A stretch of 64,000 nucleotides of DNA, taken from assembly GCF_018323985.1 (NCBI RefSeq), contig NZ_AP024590.1, positions 1,550,001 through 1,614,000 of the forward strand. Direction: 5' to 3'. Below, in pieces: positions 25,821 through 35,370 of this stretch. The translations under genes were made by a program, and so were the position numbers. The notes beneath the pieces were generated by a model. It ran no database searches. It was not told the origin of the DNA and worked only from the letters and a program-made list of their open reading frames with translations. How positions within the stretch are numbered: position 1 is the first letter of the stretch; every line of letters begins with the position of its first letter. Source of the DNA: Enterobacter kobei. GTDB lineage: Bacteria; Pseudomonadota; Gammaproteobacteria; Enterobacterales; Enterobacteriaceae.

Positions 25821-26375
25821 TTATTCCGGCAGCGTCCAGTCACCGTCGTTGAGTGGGCGCTGCATGATCAAGGTATCCCGCCAGTCACCTTTCTTATAGC
25901 CCACGCTGCGCAGCTGGCCTGCGACGGTAAAGCCATGTTTTTCATGCAGACGCAGGGAGCCGGCATTGTTATGGCCATCGCCGACAACGGCGATCATCTG
26001 CCGCCACGGCCCTTCTTCGCAGCGCGAGATCAGCGCATCCATTAGCGCGCTGCCGATGCCGTGTCCGGTCATGCTGGCATCCACATAAATCGATTCTTCA
26101 AGGGTAAAACGGTAGGCGTGGCGGGGACGATAGGGTTTGGCGTAGCAGTAGCCGACCACAATGCCGCGATACAGCGCCAGCAGCCACGGCAGCCCTTCGG
26201 CGGTGACGGCCTCAATACGTTCGCGCATCTCATCCACTGTGGGCGGCACCTCTTCAAAAGAAGCGCGCCCGTGCAGCACATGCCAGGCGTAGATGGCGGC
26301 CACGGCATGCGCGTCGTCAGGCCGTGCATCGCGAACCTCCACTTCGGTTCCTGTTAAAACATCAATGACAGACAT
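25821..26375 (-). CDS. GNAT acetyltransferase, phosphinothricin/methionine sulfoximine acetyltransferase-like
   Basis: 184 residues with a single GNAT fold: VRDARPDDAHAVAAIYAWHV at the N-terminus, and an acetyl-CoA pyrophosphate loop in the region MTGHGIGSALMDALI. The YVDASMTGHGIGS and LHEKHGF segments are typical of the PAT/MnaT subgroup, which N-acetylates phosphinothricin, methionine sulfoximine or related amino acids. The ATG at 26375 is preceded by GGAG at nine nt; a TTG two codons upstream is less likely. A 22-bp perfect palindrome sits 24 nt before the start. K-12 has no gene here. Confidence 0.82.
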   Translation of the reverse strand: MSVIDVLTGTEVEVRDARPDDAHAVAAIYAWHVLHGRASFEEVPPTVDEMRERIEAVTAEGLPWLLALYRGIVVGYCYAKPYRPRHAYRFTLEESIYVDASMTGHGIGSALMDALISRCEEGPWRQMIAVVGDGHNNAGSLRLHEKHGFTVAGQLRSVGYKKGDWRDTLIMQRPLNDGDWTLPE

Positions 26376-26398
26376 GGGCAAGTGCTCCTGAGGGGCGA

Positions 26399-26420
26399 GC
26401 CATAGAAACGTTTCTATGGC
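26399..26420. promoter_or_regulatory. 22-bp perfect palindrome upstream of the acetyltransferase
   Basis: GCCATAGAAAC followed by GTTTCTATGGC with no spacer. The core GAAACGTTTC resembles operators of LacI/GalR-family repressors such as RbsR. It lies 24-45 nt before the start codon and could block transcription. No matching regulator gene is adjacent. Confidence 0.55.
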
Positions 26421-26480
26421 GTAATGGCGCTACTCTAGTACGAAAAAGGAGCACAGAATACCCCATGCATCACAGTGCAA

Positions 26481-26507
26481 CGCATAGCGCCGGGGGGGCG
26501 CTATGCG
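26481..26507. terminator. Hairpin after dld
   Basis: CGCATAGCGCC and GGCGCTATGCG form an 11-bp stem with a G-run loop, 20 nt beyond the dld stop. It lacks a T run on the minus strand. It is probably a 3'-end structure of the dld transcript. Confidence 0.5.
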
Positions 26508-26526
26508 GTTTAGCCTCTGGTTTGAA

Positions 26527-28233
26527 TTACGCCCAGTTTTTTAGCTTTGAAGTCTTGCCGATTCCGGGGTTCATGCTGTTTGTCGGGTCATTGCTGCGAT
26601 AAAAATGTTTTAAACTTTCTGCCGCTTCATACAGATGACCAACATTATGTTCCGCCGGATACTGCGCCCCACGGGCGTGCAGCAGCGCCAGCATCTGATC
26701 TTTCAGCGCATGGGCATCAACGCCTTTTTTCACGATGTAATCCTGATGGAAGACGTAGCACATGAAATGCCCGTAATAGAGCTTGTGCACCAGCTGGCTG
26801 TCGATCTCCGGCGGCAGCGTTTCAAACCACTGCTCGTCATTGCGGCGCAGGGCAATATCCAGTGCCAGAATATCTTCCACTTCCTCTGCGTGTACCGCCT
26901 GATAACGGATCGCCGCCCCCGCCGCCGCAAAGCGATGCAGGAAGGCTTTATTGCCTTCTTCAGTGGTACAGGCGAAGAAATCACCCTCTGCATCAGCGAA
27001 GTAGGATTTCAGCCAGCTTTGCGCTTCGGCAATGCCATCACCGGACATTTTCAGCAGCAAATGATGTTCGTACTTATCCCGCCAGGTTTTCATGCGCGGC
27101 GGCAGATGGTTCGGGAACAGGTTGCCGAGCTTTTGCATCGCCCGGTCGGTAAAGTGCGGTTTCACCAGCGGCACTTTTTCCAGCATCGCGTCGGTGCGGC
27201 CTTTCAGGGTAAAGAACATCGGCATTTTGTCGGTGCCGAGCTTGTCGATCATCAGGAACGTGTCTTTCCCGTAGCGCGCTGCGATGTCGTAAATATCGCG
27301 GTGCATATACTCACCAGCAACCGGCAGATGGGTAAAGTTGGCCAGAATATGACGGCGGATCTCCGTCAGCACCTCCGGCTTATTAGTACCGATATAAAAC
27401 ACCTGCTGGCGCTTTTCTGCCGGGAAGGTGTCCAGACGCACGGCAAAGACCGCGAGCTTGCCCGCGCAGCCGGAGGACTCAAACAGGCGATCCGGGTCGG
27501 CGTTATAGCGCGCCGGGGTGTCTGCCGTGATGTCGCGCACACGGGTAATGTAATCGTGATCGTGAGCGTGGCGACCGTCATGACGCACATCGGCGTCGCT
27601 GATGCGGTCATCGTCCAGCTTGCTGAGGATCTGCTCCGGCGTGGTGCCCAGATCAATGCCCAGATGGTTCACCAGTTGCAGCTGGCCGTCTTCATTAATA
27701 CGCGCAAACAGCGACATTTCGGTGTAGGCCGGGCCGCGCTGCACCAGCGAGCCGCCGGAGTTATTACAGATACCGCCGATCACCGACGCGCCGATGCACG
27801 ATGAACCAATGACCGAGTGGGGTTCGCGACCCAGCGGCTTGAGCGCTTTTTCCAGCGAATACAGCGTGGTGCCCGGATACGCCAGCACCTGCTCACCTTT
27901 TTCCAGCAGGTGCAGCTTATCGAGGCGCAGCGTACTGATGATCACGATCTCGCGGTCGTAATCATTGCCATCCGGTGTCGAGCCGGCGGTCAGGCCGGTA
28001 TTCGCCGCCTGCATAAGAATAATTTTATCGGCGCGCACGCAGGCGCTCAGCACATGCCACAGTTCCAGCAACGAGCCAGGGAATACCACCGCCAGCGCAT
28101 CGCCCTGGCCTGAGCGGAAGCCTTTACGGTAGCGGGCGGTTTTGGCCGGTTCAGTCAGCAGATGAGCGTGGCCTACGAGGCGGGTAAGTTCTTGCAGAAA
28201 AGCAGCGTTATTATCAGGATGATGACCAGACAT
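26527..28233 (-). CDS. dld: D-lactate dehydrogenase (quinone-dependent, respiratory)
   Basis: 568 residues: an N-terminal FAD-binding PCMH domain (about 40-210, with ANTGLTAGSTPDGNDYDR and GASVIGGICNNSGGSLVQR) and a C-terminal membrane-binding D-lactate dehydrogenase domain. It is a peripheral inner-membrane enzyme that oxidises D-lactate to pyruvate and passes electrons to ubiquinone. The ATG at 28233 follows AAGGAGTGGATC and matches K-12. The C-terminus ends KLKNWA, a few residues short of K-12. It is divergent from bglX. Confidence 0.96.
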   Translation of the reverse strand: MSGHHPDNNAAFLQELTRLVGHAHLLTEPAKTARYRKGFRSGQGDALAVVFPGSLLELWHVLSACVRADKIILMQAANTGLTAGSTPDGNDYDREIVIISTLRLDKLHLLEKGEQVLAYPGTTLYSLEKALKPLGREPHSVIGSSCIGASVIGGICNNSGGSLVQRGPAYTEMSLFARINEDGQLQLVNHLGIDLGTTPEQILSKLDDDRISDADVRHDGRHAHDHDYITRVRDITADTPARYNADPDRLFESSGCAGKLAVFAVRLDTFPAEKRQQVFYIGTNKPEVLTEIRRHILANFTHLPVAGEYMHRDIYDIAARYGKDTFLMIDKLGTDKMPMFFTLKGRTDAMLEKVPLVKPHFTDRAMQKLGNLFPNHLPPRMKTWRDKYEHHLLLKMSGDGIAEAQSWLKSYFADAEGDFFACTTEEGNKAFLHRFAAAGAAIRYQAVHAEEVEDILALDIALRRNDEQWFETLPPEIDSQLVHKLYYGHFMCYVFHQDYIVKKGVDAHALKDQMLALLHARGAQYPAEHNVGHLYEAAESLKHFYRSNDPTNSMNPGIGKTSKLKNWA

Positions 28234-28416
28234 GATCCACTCCTTGTGGCGGGGCAAAATTGACGCTTTAAAGCATAGCGCGGGAAAATACATCACGCGG
28301 AAGTAATCGTCAGAAAAATAAGAGAATAACCCTGCAACAGCTACTACGATTATGGCACACTGCGTTTTTCGCACGCTCTGCCGCTGATACGGCTGTAATT
28401 ACGAGAGATATACGAC

Positions 28417-30714
28417 ATGAAATGGCTATGTTCTGTAGGTGTCGCTGTGAGTCTGGCGCTGCATCCCGCGCTGGCAGAAGAAACGACCGGCAATCATCCC
28501 CTTACGCCGGAAGCGCGTGATGCCTTTGTCACCGAATTACTCGGCAAAATGACCACCGATGAAAAAATCGGTCAGTTACGTCTTATCAGCGTCGGGCCGG
28601 ACAACCCGAAAGAAGCCATCCGTGACATGATCAAAGAAAGTCAGGTCGGGGCGATTTTTAACACCGTCACCCGCCAGGATATTCGCGCCATGCAGGATCA
28701 GGCGATGCAGCTCAGCCGCCTGAAAATTCCGCTGTTCTTCGCCTACGACGTGGTTCACGGCCAGCGTACCGTCTTCCCGATTAGCCTTGGCCTGGCGTCC
28801 TCGTTTAACCTCGACGCGGTGAAAACCGTCGGGCGCATTTCCGCTTATGAAGCGGCAGACGATGGCCTGAACATGACCTGGGCACCGATGGTCGACGTCT
28901 CGCGCGATCCGCGCTGGGGACGGGGTTCAGAAGGCTTCGGTGAAGATACTTATCTGACTGCCAGCATGGGCAAAACTATGGTGGAATCCATGCAGGGTAA
29001 AAGCCCGGCGGATCGCTATTCGGTGATGACCAGCGTGAAACACTTCGCCGCTTACGGCGCGGTGGAAGGCGGCAAAGAGTACAACAGCGTCGACATGAGC
29101 TCACAGCGTCTGTTCAACGACTATATGCCGCCGTATAAAGCGGCGCTGGACGCGGGTAGCGGCGGGGTGATGATCGCCCTGAACTCCCTCAACGGTACGC
29201 CTGCGGCCTCCGATCCCTGGCTGTTAAAAGATCTGCTGCGCAAGGAGTGGGGCTTTAAGGGCATCACCATTTCTGACCATGGCGCCATTAAAGAGCTGAT
29301 TAAACACGGCACCGCCGCCGATCCGGCTGACGCGGTACGCGTGGCCCTTAAATCGGGCGTCGATATGAGCATGGCCGATGAGTACTACAGCAAATACCTG
29401 CCGGATCTGATCAAAAACGGCAAGGTGACGATGGCTGAGCTAGACGACGCCACCCGTCACGTGCTGAACGTGAAATATGATATGGGGCTCTTTAACGATC
29501 CGTACAGCCACCTGGGCGCGAAAGAGACCGATCCGCAGGACACTAACGCCGAAAGCCGTCTGCATCGCAAAGAAGCCCGTGAAGTGGCGCGCGAAAGCCT
29601 GGTGCTGCTGAAAAACCGTCTGGATACGCTGCCGCTGAAGAAAAACGCGACCATCGCCGTGGTGGGCCCGCTGGCTGACAGCAAGCGTGACGTGATGGGC
29701 AGTTGGTCGGCGGCAGGCGTGGCGGATCAGTCCGTGACCGTGCTGACCGGCATTAAAAATGCCCTCGGCGATCAGGGCAAAGTGATCGTCGCGAAAGGTG
29801 CAAACATCACCGACGACAAAGACATCGTGACCTTCTTAAACCAGTACGAACCGGCGGTGCAGGTGGATGAACGCACTCCGCAGGCGATGATCGACGAAGC
29901 GGTGAAAGCGGCGAATCAGTCTGACGTCGTGGTGGCGGTGGTCGGGGAAGCCCAGGGCATGGCCCACGAAGCGTCCAGCCGTACCGATCTCACGCTGCCG
30001 CAAAGTCAGCGCGATCTGATCGCGGCGCTGAAAGCCACCGGCAAACCGCTGGTGCTGGTGCTGATGAATGGCCGTCCGCTGGCGCTGGTGAAAGAAGACC
30101 AGCAGGCTGATGCGATCCTGGAAACCTGGTTTGCGGGCACCGAAGGCGGTAACGCCATCGCCGATGTGCTGTTTGGCGATTACAACCCGTCCGGTAAACT
30201 GCCGATGTCCTTCCCGCGCTCCGTCGGGCAGATCCCGGTGTACTACAGCCATCTGAATACCGGTCGCCCGTATAACGCCGATAAGCCGAACAAGTACACC
30301 TCGCGCTACTTCGACGAAGCAAACGGCCCGCTGTATCCGTTTGGCTATGGCCTGAGCTACACCACGTTCAGCGTGTCTGATGTGAAGCTGTCTGCGCCGA
30401 CCATGAAGCGCGATGGCACCGTCACTGCCAGCGTGCAGGTGACGAACACCGGTAAACGCGAAGGCGCAACAGTGCTGCAAATGTATCTTCAGGACGTGAC
30501 TGCTTCGATGAGCCGTCCGGTGAAGCAGCTGAAAGGCTTTGAGAAAATCACTCTGAAACCAGGTGAAACTCAGACCGTCAGCTTCCCGATCGACATTGAG
30601 GCGCTGAAGTTCTGGAACCAGCAGATGAAATACGATGCGGAACCGGGCAAATTTAACGTCTTTATCGGCACCGATTCGGCCCGCGTGAAGCAGGGCGAGT
30701 TCGAACTGCTGTAA
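28417..30714 (+). CDS. bglX: BglX, periplasmic beta-glucosidase (GH3)
   Basis: 765 residues, the same as K-12 BglX. Signal peptide 1-20, GH3 N-terminal TIM-barrel domain (about 40-370) with the catalytic nucleophile Asp in GITISDHGAIKELI, GH3 C-terminal sandwich (about 400-640) and a fibronectin III-like domain at the end. It hydrolyses beta-linked glucosides in the periplasm. Codirectional with nothing else; it ends at a strong terminator. Confidence 0.96.
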   Translation: MKWLCSVGVAVSLALHPALAEETTGNHPLTPEARDAFVTELLGKMTTDEKIGQLRLISVGPDNPKEAIRDMIKESQVGAIFNTVTRQDIRAMQDQAMQLSRLKIPLFFAYDVVHGQRTVFPISLGLASSFNLDAVKTVGRISAYEAADDGLNMTWAPMVDVSRDPRWGRGSEGFGEDTYLTASMGKTMVESMQGKSPADRYSVMTSVKHFAAYGAVEGGKEYNSVDMSSQRLFNDYMPPYKAALDAGSGGVMIALNSLNGTPAASDPWLLKDLLRKEWGFKGITISDHGAIKELIKHGTAADPADAVRVALKSGVDMSMADEYYSKYLPDLIKNGKVTMAELDDATRHVLNVKYDMGLFNDPYSHLGAKETDPQDTNAESRLHRKEAREVARESLVLLKNRLDTLPLKKNATIAVVGPLADSKRDVMGSWSAAGVADQSVTVLTGIKNALGDQGKVIVAKGANITDDKDIVTFLNQYEPAVQVDERTPQAMIDEAVKAANQSDVVVAVVGEAQGMAHEASSRTDLTLPQSQRDLIAALKATGKPLVLVLMNGRPLALVKEDQQADAILETWFAGTEGGNAIADVLFGDYNPSGKLPMSFPRSVGQIPVYYSHLNTGRPYNADKPNKYTSRYFDEANGPLYPFGYGLSYTTFSVSDVKLSAPTMKRDGTVTASVQVTNTGKREGATVLQMYLQDVTASMSRPVKQLKGFEKITLKPGETQTVSFPIDIEALKFWNQQMKYDAEPGKFNVFIGTDSARVKQGEFELL

Positions 30715-30733
30715 TCGTTTTATCGCTATATCT

Positions 30734-30761
30734 AACGCCACCCTCCGGTGGCGTTTTTTTT
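30734..30761 (+). terminator. bglX rho-independent terminator
   Basis: AACGCCACC-CTCC-GGTGGCGTT followed by a run of T residues, 20 nt after the bglX stop. Confidence 0.93.
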
Positions 30762-30788
30762 GCCTGCGGTGTACAGAATTCCTGCCTG

Positions 30789-31823
30789 CTACTCGCTCAC
30801 CCGGGCCATGATCCTTTCCAGGTACTCACTCAACTGATGTTTTTGCAAATAAGACTTTAAATCCTGCGCCCAGCCCGTGCCCTCGCCGAGGATCGCCCGG
30901 CTGTGGGTGGACGCGTACAGATAGCGGGTATCATAAAGGTTAATCAAGGTCTGATTGATCCCCTCAACGTTAAATCCCGGATTACGCTGCTGCATTTCTA
31001 ATGCCTTAACGACCCGCGCCTGCTGGTCCGGATCCGGCGTAAACGTCCGCTCATTCAGTTCACTGAGCACCACAAATTCAGGGGGAATGCCCTCATCGAT
31101 TGCTGCCTGCAGGCGATAATGCCCGTCGAGGATCACAAAGGAGGCCAGCCCGGCAATGTACCAGACCAGTACCGGCGGCAATGTCCCTTCACGGCTTTTT
31201 TTCCGCCACCATTTCAGGCGTCCCGCATTGCGGTCGATCGGATAGCGGCCCCGCAGTAAATTGCCTCCCCACCACCAGTCCACCAGCATGACCTTTTGCG
31301 GATCCGCGACATCAGGGAAATCTTCGCCATAGAGCACCCAGTCGCAGCCGATATTTCCGGCGCTTGCCGGCGACTCAAAACGCCAGTCTGCAACAGGCTG
31401 TCGCTGCGCCAGGGGGCGCGGGGCTGTGCTTACCGGCATCATGGGCCTTAACAACCACCGACGCGCGGGCAACAACGGCGTGGGGGCCGCCATTAACTGT
31501 CGGGCGAAATAGCGACACCATTCGCGTAGCGGATCCTGAACGGCCTGCTTTTGAACCCACTCCACATCCGCGGATGTCACCGGCGGCAACATAGATTGCT
31601 GGCCCGGATGATCGGCATTAAACACCAGCCAGACGCCTGAGTGATCCGCAAGCATCGTAGCCCAGAACAGCGTTTCTCCCTGAAGCTGTAGCGCCATACG
31701 ACCATGATGGCCGCTCAACATTTCCATTGCCTGCACGGGAGAGTCGCTTTCCTGCACCTGCAGTTCCAGCCCCTGCCAGTGGCCATTGCGGTCGAGTAAA
31801 TCCTTCCACCAGTATTGTGACAT
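30789..31823 (-). CDS. Uncharacterised protein with a ParB/sulfiredoxin-like fold motif
   Basis: 344 residues, no signal peptide or membrane helix. The central to C-terminal part contains FVILDGHYRLQAAIDEGIPP, which resembles the nucleotide-binding motif of ParB-N/sulfiredoxin domains (compare DGHHR in ParB-like proteins), preceded by a Trp-rich stretch (MLVDWWWGGNLLRGRYPIDR). The N-terminal half has no motif I recognise. The ATG at 31823 has GCGAG seven nt before it; open codons continue upstream to 31979 across the divergent promoter region. There is no ParA partner, so plasmid or chromosome partition is unlikely. It is divergent from the polyol permease-like gene, and K-12 has neither. Confidence 0.7.
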   Translation of the reverse strand: MSQYWWKDLLDRNGHWQGLELQVQESDSPVQAMEMLSGHHGRMALQLQGETLFWATMLADHSGVWLVFNADHPGQQSMLPPVTSADVEWVQKQAVQDPLREWCRYFARQLMAAPTPLLPARRWLLRPMMPVSTAPRPLAQRQPVADWRFESPASAGNIGCDWVLYGEDFPDVADPQKVMLVDWWWGGNLLRGRYPIDRNAGRLKWWRKKSREGTLPPVLVWYIAGLASFVILDGHYRLQAAIDEGIPPEFVVLSELNERTFTPDPDQQARVVKALEMQQRNPGFNVEGINQTLINLYDTRYLYASTHSRAILGEGTGWAQDLKSYLQKHQLSEYLERIMARVSE

Positions 31824-31977
31824 CTGATACTCGCTTAACCTGTCCTGTAAAAGATTTATCGGCACACTGTAGTACGTTTTCACCAGACTCAGAAAGCGCG
31901 TCACAAAAATGGCGGGCGGTAATCCGCATAATGCGGCCTTCACCGTCAGGGACGAGTATCTTGTTAAGGATAACCTC

Positions 31978-33216
31978 ATGGATCAAAGCCTTTTTATACA
32001 GCGGGGCATCTGGGCGCGCCTCGGTTTACCACGCGAACTGTGCTGGGGATTTGTCGGCGTTTTTCTCTTTGTTACTGGTGCGACACTCGAACAGAGCTGG
32101 CTGGCATCGATGCTGCAACAGCGTGGCTTCGCGGCGTTCGACATCAGCCTGCTGTCCTCGGTTTTTGGCCTGTGTGTCGCGGCGGTATCCTGGTTCTCCG
32201 GGATCGGCGCCGGTGTGCTCGGCGTGCGGCGGCTGATGTGGGTGGCAACGCTGCTCTATGTCGGCGGCTCGGTGCCCTTTATTTTTGTCGCATTGCCGGA
32301 CAACCACTATCCGATGATGATGGTCAGCTATGCCCTGCGCGGCATGGCCTATCCGCTGTTTGCCTATTCCTTTCTGGTATGGATCAACCAGCGCTGTGAA
32401 GCGAGCATCTTAGGCCGCGCGGTGTCGTGGTTCTGGATCGCCTTTGGCGTCGGCATGACTATCGTCGGACCCTGGTATTCCGGGTTGATGCTGCCCGTCG
32501 TCGGGGAAACCGTTACCCTTGCCAGCGGTTTTGTCTTTGTCGCCCTGGGCGCGGTGTGTGCGCTGATCGTCAATGGTGACCGACCGCGATTTCCCCGCAG
32601 CCAGAGCATCCGTCAGGCGATGGGCGAGGGGATTATGGTGCTGGTACGCGAGCCGAAAATGCGTCTCGCGGTGATCGTCAAAACCATCAATGACATTGGC
32701 AAATTTTCACTGGTGATCCTGATGCCTGTGTATCTGCCGCGCTTCGGCTTCAGCATTGCCGAATGGCTCACCATCTGGGGTCTGGTCAACGTGGTCAACA
32801 TTTTTGCCAGTTATCTGTTCGGCTGGCTGGGAGATCGTATCGGCTGGCGCAATACGGTCGTGTGGTTTTCCGGTACCCTCTGCGGGCTGGCGTCGCTGGC
32901 GGTCTGCTACGCGCCGGTACTTTTTGGCCACAGCAACGCCGCGCTGTTTATTGCGCTTGCGCTCTATGCCATTGGCCTGGGTGCCTTTGGGCCGTTGAGT
33001 GCGCTGATCCCCTCATTGTTGCCGGAAAACAAAGGCGCGGCCATCTCCTGTCTTAATCTTGGCTCGGGGCTGAGCAACTTTGCCGGGCCATTTATCGTGA
33101 CGTTGTGCGTCGGGCCGCTGGGCGTGGAAGGCACGTTGTGGGTCATCGCGCTGCTCTATTTTTCCGCCAGTCTGATGACCGTGCCGTTAAAGCTGCCAGA
33201 GAACACCGCAGGATAG
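31978..33216 (+). CDS. RbtT/DalT/CsbX-family MFS transporter
   Basis: 412 residues, about 12 hydrophobic helices. The segments ALRGMAYPLFAYSFLVWI and ENKGAAISCLNLGSGLSNF are close to the ribitol (RbtT) and D-arabinitol (DalT) permeases of Klebsiella. The ATG at 31978 follows AAGGATAACCTC. No polyol dehydrogenase or kinase lies nearby, so the substrate is unknown. It is divergent from the ParB-like-fold gene (154 bp between starts) and inserted between bglX and the osmF operon. Confidence 0.83.
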   Translation: MDQSLFIQRGIWARLGLPRELCWGFVGVFLFVTGATLEQSWLASMLQQRGFAAFDISLLSSVFGLCVAAVSWFSGIGAGVLGVRRLMWVATLLYVGGSVPFIFVALPDNHYPMMMVSYALRGMAYPLFAYSFLVWINQRCEASILGRAVSWFWIAFGVGMTIVGPWYSGLMLPVVGETVTLASGFVFVALGAVCALIVNGDRPRFPRSQSIRQAMGEGIMVLVREPKMRLAVIVKTINDIGKFSLVILMPVYLPRFGFSIAEWLTIWGLVNVVNIFASYLFGWLGDRIGWRNTVVWFSGTLCGLASLAVCYAPVLFGHSNAALFIALALYAIGLGAFGPLSALIPSLLPENKGAAISCLNLGSGLSNFAGPFIVTLCVGPLGVEGTLWVIALLYFSASLMTVPLKLPENTAG

Positions 33217-33282
33217 CGATATATCGTCTACGCTTTTTACACAAACTGCTGAAAGCAGACGGCAATTAACGAGGAAGGCACG

Positions 33283-34200
33283 ATGACTATCACCAAGGGG
33301 ATGCTCGGTTCACTGGCGCTGATCGCGGCGGTGAGCCTGCCGGCGCTGGCGGCAGAGCCCATTAAAGTCGGATCGAAAATTGATACCGAAGGCGCGCTGC
33401 TGGGCAATATCATTTTGCAGGTGCTGGAAAGCCACGGTGTGAAAACCGTCAATAAAGTGCAGCTCGGCACCACGCCGGTGGTGCGCGGGGCGATCACCTC
33501 CGGCGAGCTGGATATTTATCCGGAATACACCGGCAACGGCGCATTCTTCTTTAAAGACGAAAACGATGCGGCGTGGAAAAACGCGCAGCAGGGCTACGAA
33601 AAAGTCAAAAAGCTGGATGCCGAACAGAACAAGCTGGTATGGCTGACGCCTGCACCTGCCAACAACACCTGGACTATCGCCGTGCGTAAAGACGTGGCAG
33701 AGAAGGGCAAACTGGCCTCTCTTGACGATCTCAGCCGCTATCTGAAAGAAGGCGGCACGTTCAAACTGGCGGCGTCGGCTGAATTTATCGAACGTGCCGA
33801 TGCGCTGCCAGCCTTTGAAAAAGCCTACAACTTTAAGCTCAACCAGGATCAGTTGCTGTCGCTGGCAGGCGGCGATACGGCAGTGACCATCAAAGCCGCA
33901 GCGCAGCAAACCTCCGGCGTGAATGCCGCGATGGCCTACGGCACTGACGGCCCGGTGGCGGCGCTGGGTCTGCAAACCCTGAGCGATCCAAAAGGCGTGC
34001 AGCCGATTTATGCCCCGACGCCAGTGGTACGCGAAGCGGTGCTGAAAGCGTATCCGCAGCTGGATGAATGGCTGAAGCCGGTCTTCGCCAGCCTTGATGA
34101 AAAAACGCTGCAACAGTTGAATGCAAGTATCGCTGTGGAAGGCCTGGACGCGAAGAAAGTTGCCGCTGACTACCTGAAGCAAAAAGGACTGGTGAAGTAA
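33283..34200 (+). CDS. osmF: OsmF (YehZ), glycine betaine-type substrate-binding protein
   Basis: 305 residues: signal peptide 1-23 and an OpuAC-type binding domain with SKIDTEGALLGNIILQVLE and ELDIYPEYTGNGAFF. It belongs to a quaternary-ammonium ABC importer. In E. coli OsmF-YehYXW is induced by osmotic stress and by RpoS but has low affinity for glycine betaine. A TCTACGCT stretch at 33227-33234 resembles a sigma-S extended -10 box. First gene of a four-gene operon; GAGGAAGGCACG precedes the ATG. Confidence 0.95.
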   Translation: MTITKGMLGSLALIAAVSLPALAAEPIKVGSKIDTEGALLGNIILQVLESHGVKTVNKVQLGTTPVVRGAITSGELDIYPEYTGNGAFFFKDENDAAWKNAQQGYEKVKKLDAEQNKLVWLTPAPANNTWTIAVRKDVAEKGKLASLDDLSRYLKEGGTFKLAASAEFIERADALPAFEKAYNFKLNQDQLLSLAGGDTAVTIKAAAQQTSGVNAAMAYGTDGPVAALGLQTLSDPKGVQPIYAPTPVVREAVLKAYPQLDEWLKPVFASLDEKTLQQLNASIAVEGLDAKKVAADYLKQKGLVK

Positions 34201-34212
34201 CCACAGGATGGG

Positions 34213-35370
34213 ATGGTCTTGATCCGTTGTCATAATCGCGTGGTGTTGCTGCTGGTGCTCATCGCACTGGTAGCCTCGCTGCTACCCTTTGTTAATTACG
34301 CGCCAAACCGGCTGGTGTCCGGCGAAACGCGTCTGTTATGGCAGCTGTGGCCGCAGACGTCGTGGCTGTGGCTGGCCGCGCCTGTGCTTTTGATTGCGCT
34401 CTGTTTTATGCCGCGCAGGTGGCCGCAGGCCGCCACGCTGATCCTTGCCGAGGGGCTGTTTATCGCGCTGGTGTGGGCAGCGGGGCGGGCGGCGACAGAC
34501 CTGGCGCAGGAGGGCAGTGCGCTGGCGCGTACCTCTATGGGCAGCGGCCTGTGGTTGTGGATGGCACTGGCACTGCTCGCCGCCAGCGATGCCATTCGTC
34601 GCCTGACGGCAGGTCCGGTCTGGCGCTGGCTGTTGCATGCGCAAATCTGGATCCTGCCGCTGCTTCTGCTGCACTACGGCTACCTCAACGATCTCTCCCT
34701 GCTGAAAGAGTACGCCAACCGTCAGGATGTCTTTGACGATGCACTGTCCCGTCATTTGCTGTTGCTGGTCGGCACGCTGCTGCCCGCGCTGCTGGTAGGC
34801 GTGCTGCTGGGGCTATGGTGTTATCGGCATCCATCGCGTCAGGGGCCGGTCTTTGCCGTGCTCAACGTCATCCAGACGGTGCCATCGGTGGCGCTGTTTG
34901 GTCTGCTGATCGCACCCCTTGCCGGTCTGGTTAAAAGCGTTCCGCTGTTAGGCCAACTGGGCATTGCCGGAACCGGCCTGACGCCTGCGCTGATCGCGCT
35001 CATTCTTTATGCGCTGCTGCCGCTGGTGCGCGGTGTGGTGGCGGGATTAAATCAGGTGCCGCGCGAGGTGCTGGAAAGCGCCGCCGGTATGGGAATGAGC
35101 GCCCGGCAGCGCTTTTTGCAGGTGCGTCTGCCGCTGGCGCTGCCCTTATTGCTGCGCAGTCTGCGCGTGGTGACGGTGCAGACGATCGGCATGGCGGTGA
35201 TCGCCGCGCTGATTGGTGCAGGCGGGTTTGGCGCGCTGGTATTTCAGGGACTCCTGAGTAGCGCGCTGGATCTGGTGCTGCTCGGCGTGATCCCGGTGAT
35301 TGCGCTGGCGGTGGTGGTCGACGCGTTATTTGGTTTGTGGCTCGCGCTGCTGAAGGTAAAACAGGCATGA
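34213..35370 (+). CDS. yehY: YehY, osmoprotectant ABC permease
   Basis: 385 residues, as in K-12. An N-terminal extension with about four hydrophobic helices (to residue 150) precedes a BPD_transp_1 permease domain with NVIQTVPSVALFGLLIAPLA and the EAA-like loop ESAAGMGMSARQRFLQVRLP. It forms the channel with YehW. The start ATG at 34213 has AGGA four nt before it. Its stop overlaps yehX in an ATGA. Confidence 0.94.
   Translation: MVLIRCHNRVVLLLVLIALVASLLPFVNYAPNRLVSGETRLLWQLWPQTSWLWLAAPVLLIALCFMPRRWPQAATLILAEGLFIALVWAAGRAATDLAQEGSALARTSMGSGLWLWMALALLAASDAIRRLTAGPVWRWLLHAQIWILPLLLLHYGYLNDLSLLKEYANRQDVFDDALSRHLLLLVGTLLPALLVGVLLGLWCYRHPSRQGPVFAVLNVIQTVPSVALFGLLIAPLAGLVKSVPLLGQLGIAGTGLTPALIALILYALLPLVRGVVAGLNQVPREVLESAAGMGMSARQRFLQVRLPLALPLLLRSLRVVTVQTIGMAVIAALIGAGGFGALVFQGLLSSALDLVLLGVIPVIALAVVVDALFGLWLALLKVKQA

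Noticed and set aside
26635..27804. A 389-codon plus-strand frame opposite dld
   Set aside because: Mirror image of dld codon bias, no recognisable motif, no promoter or terminator of its own.
30789..31823. ParB-like gene as part of a partition system
   Set aside because: No ParA, no parS-like repeats and a chromosomal context; only the fold motif is shared with ParB.
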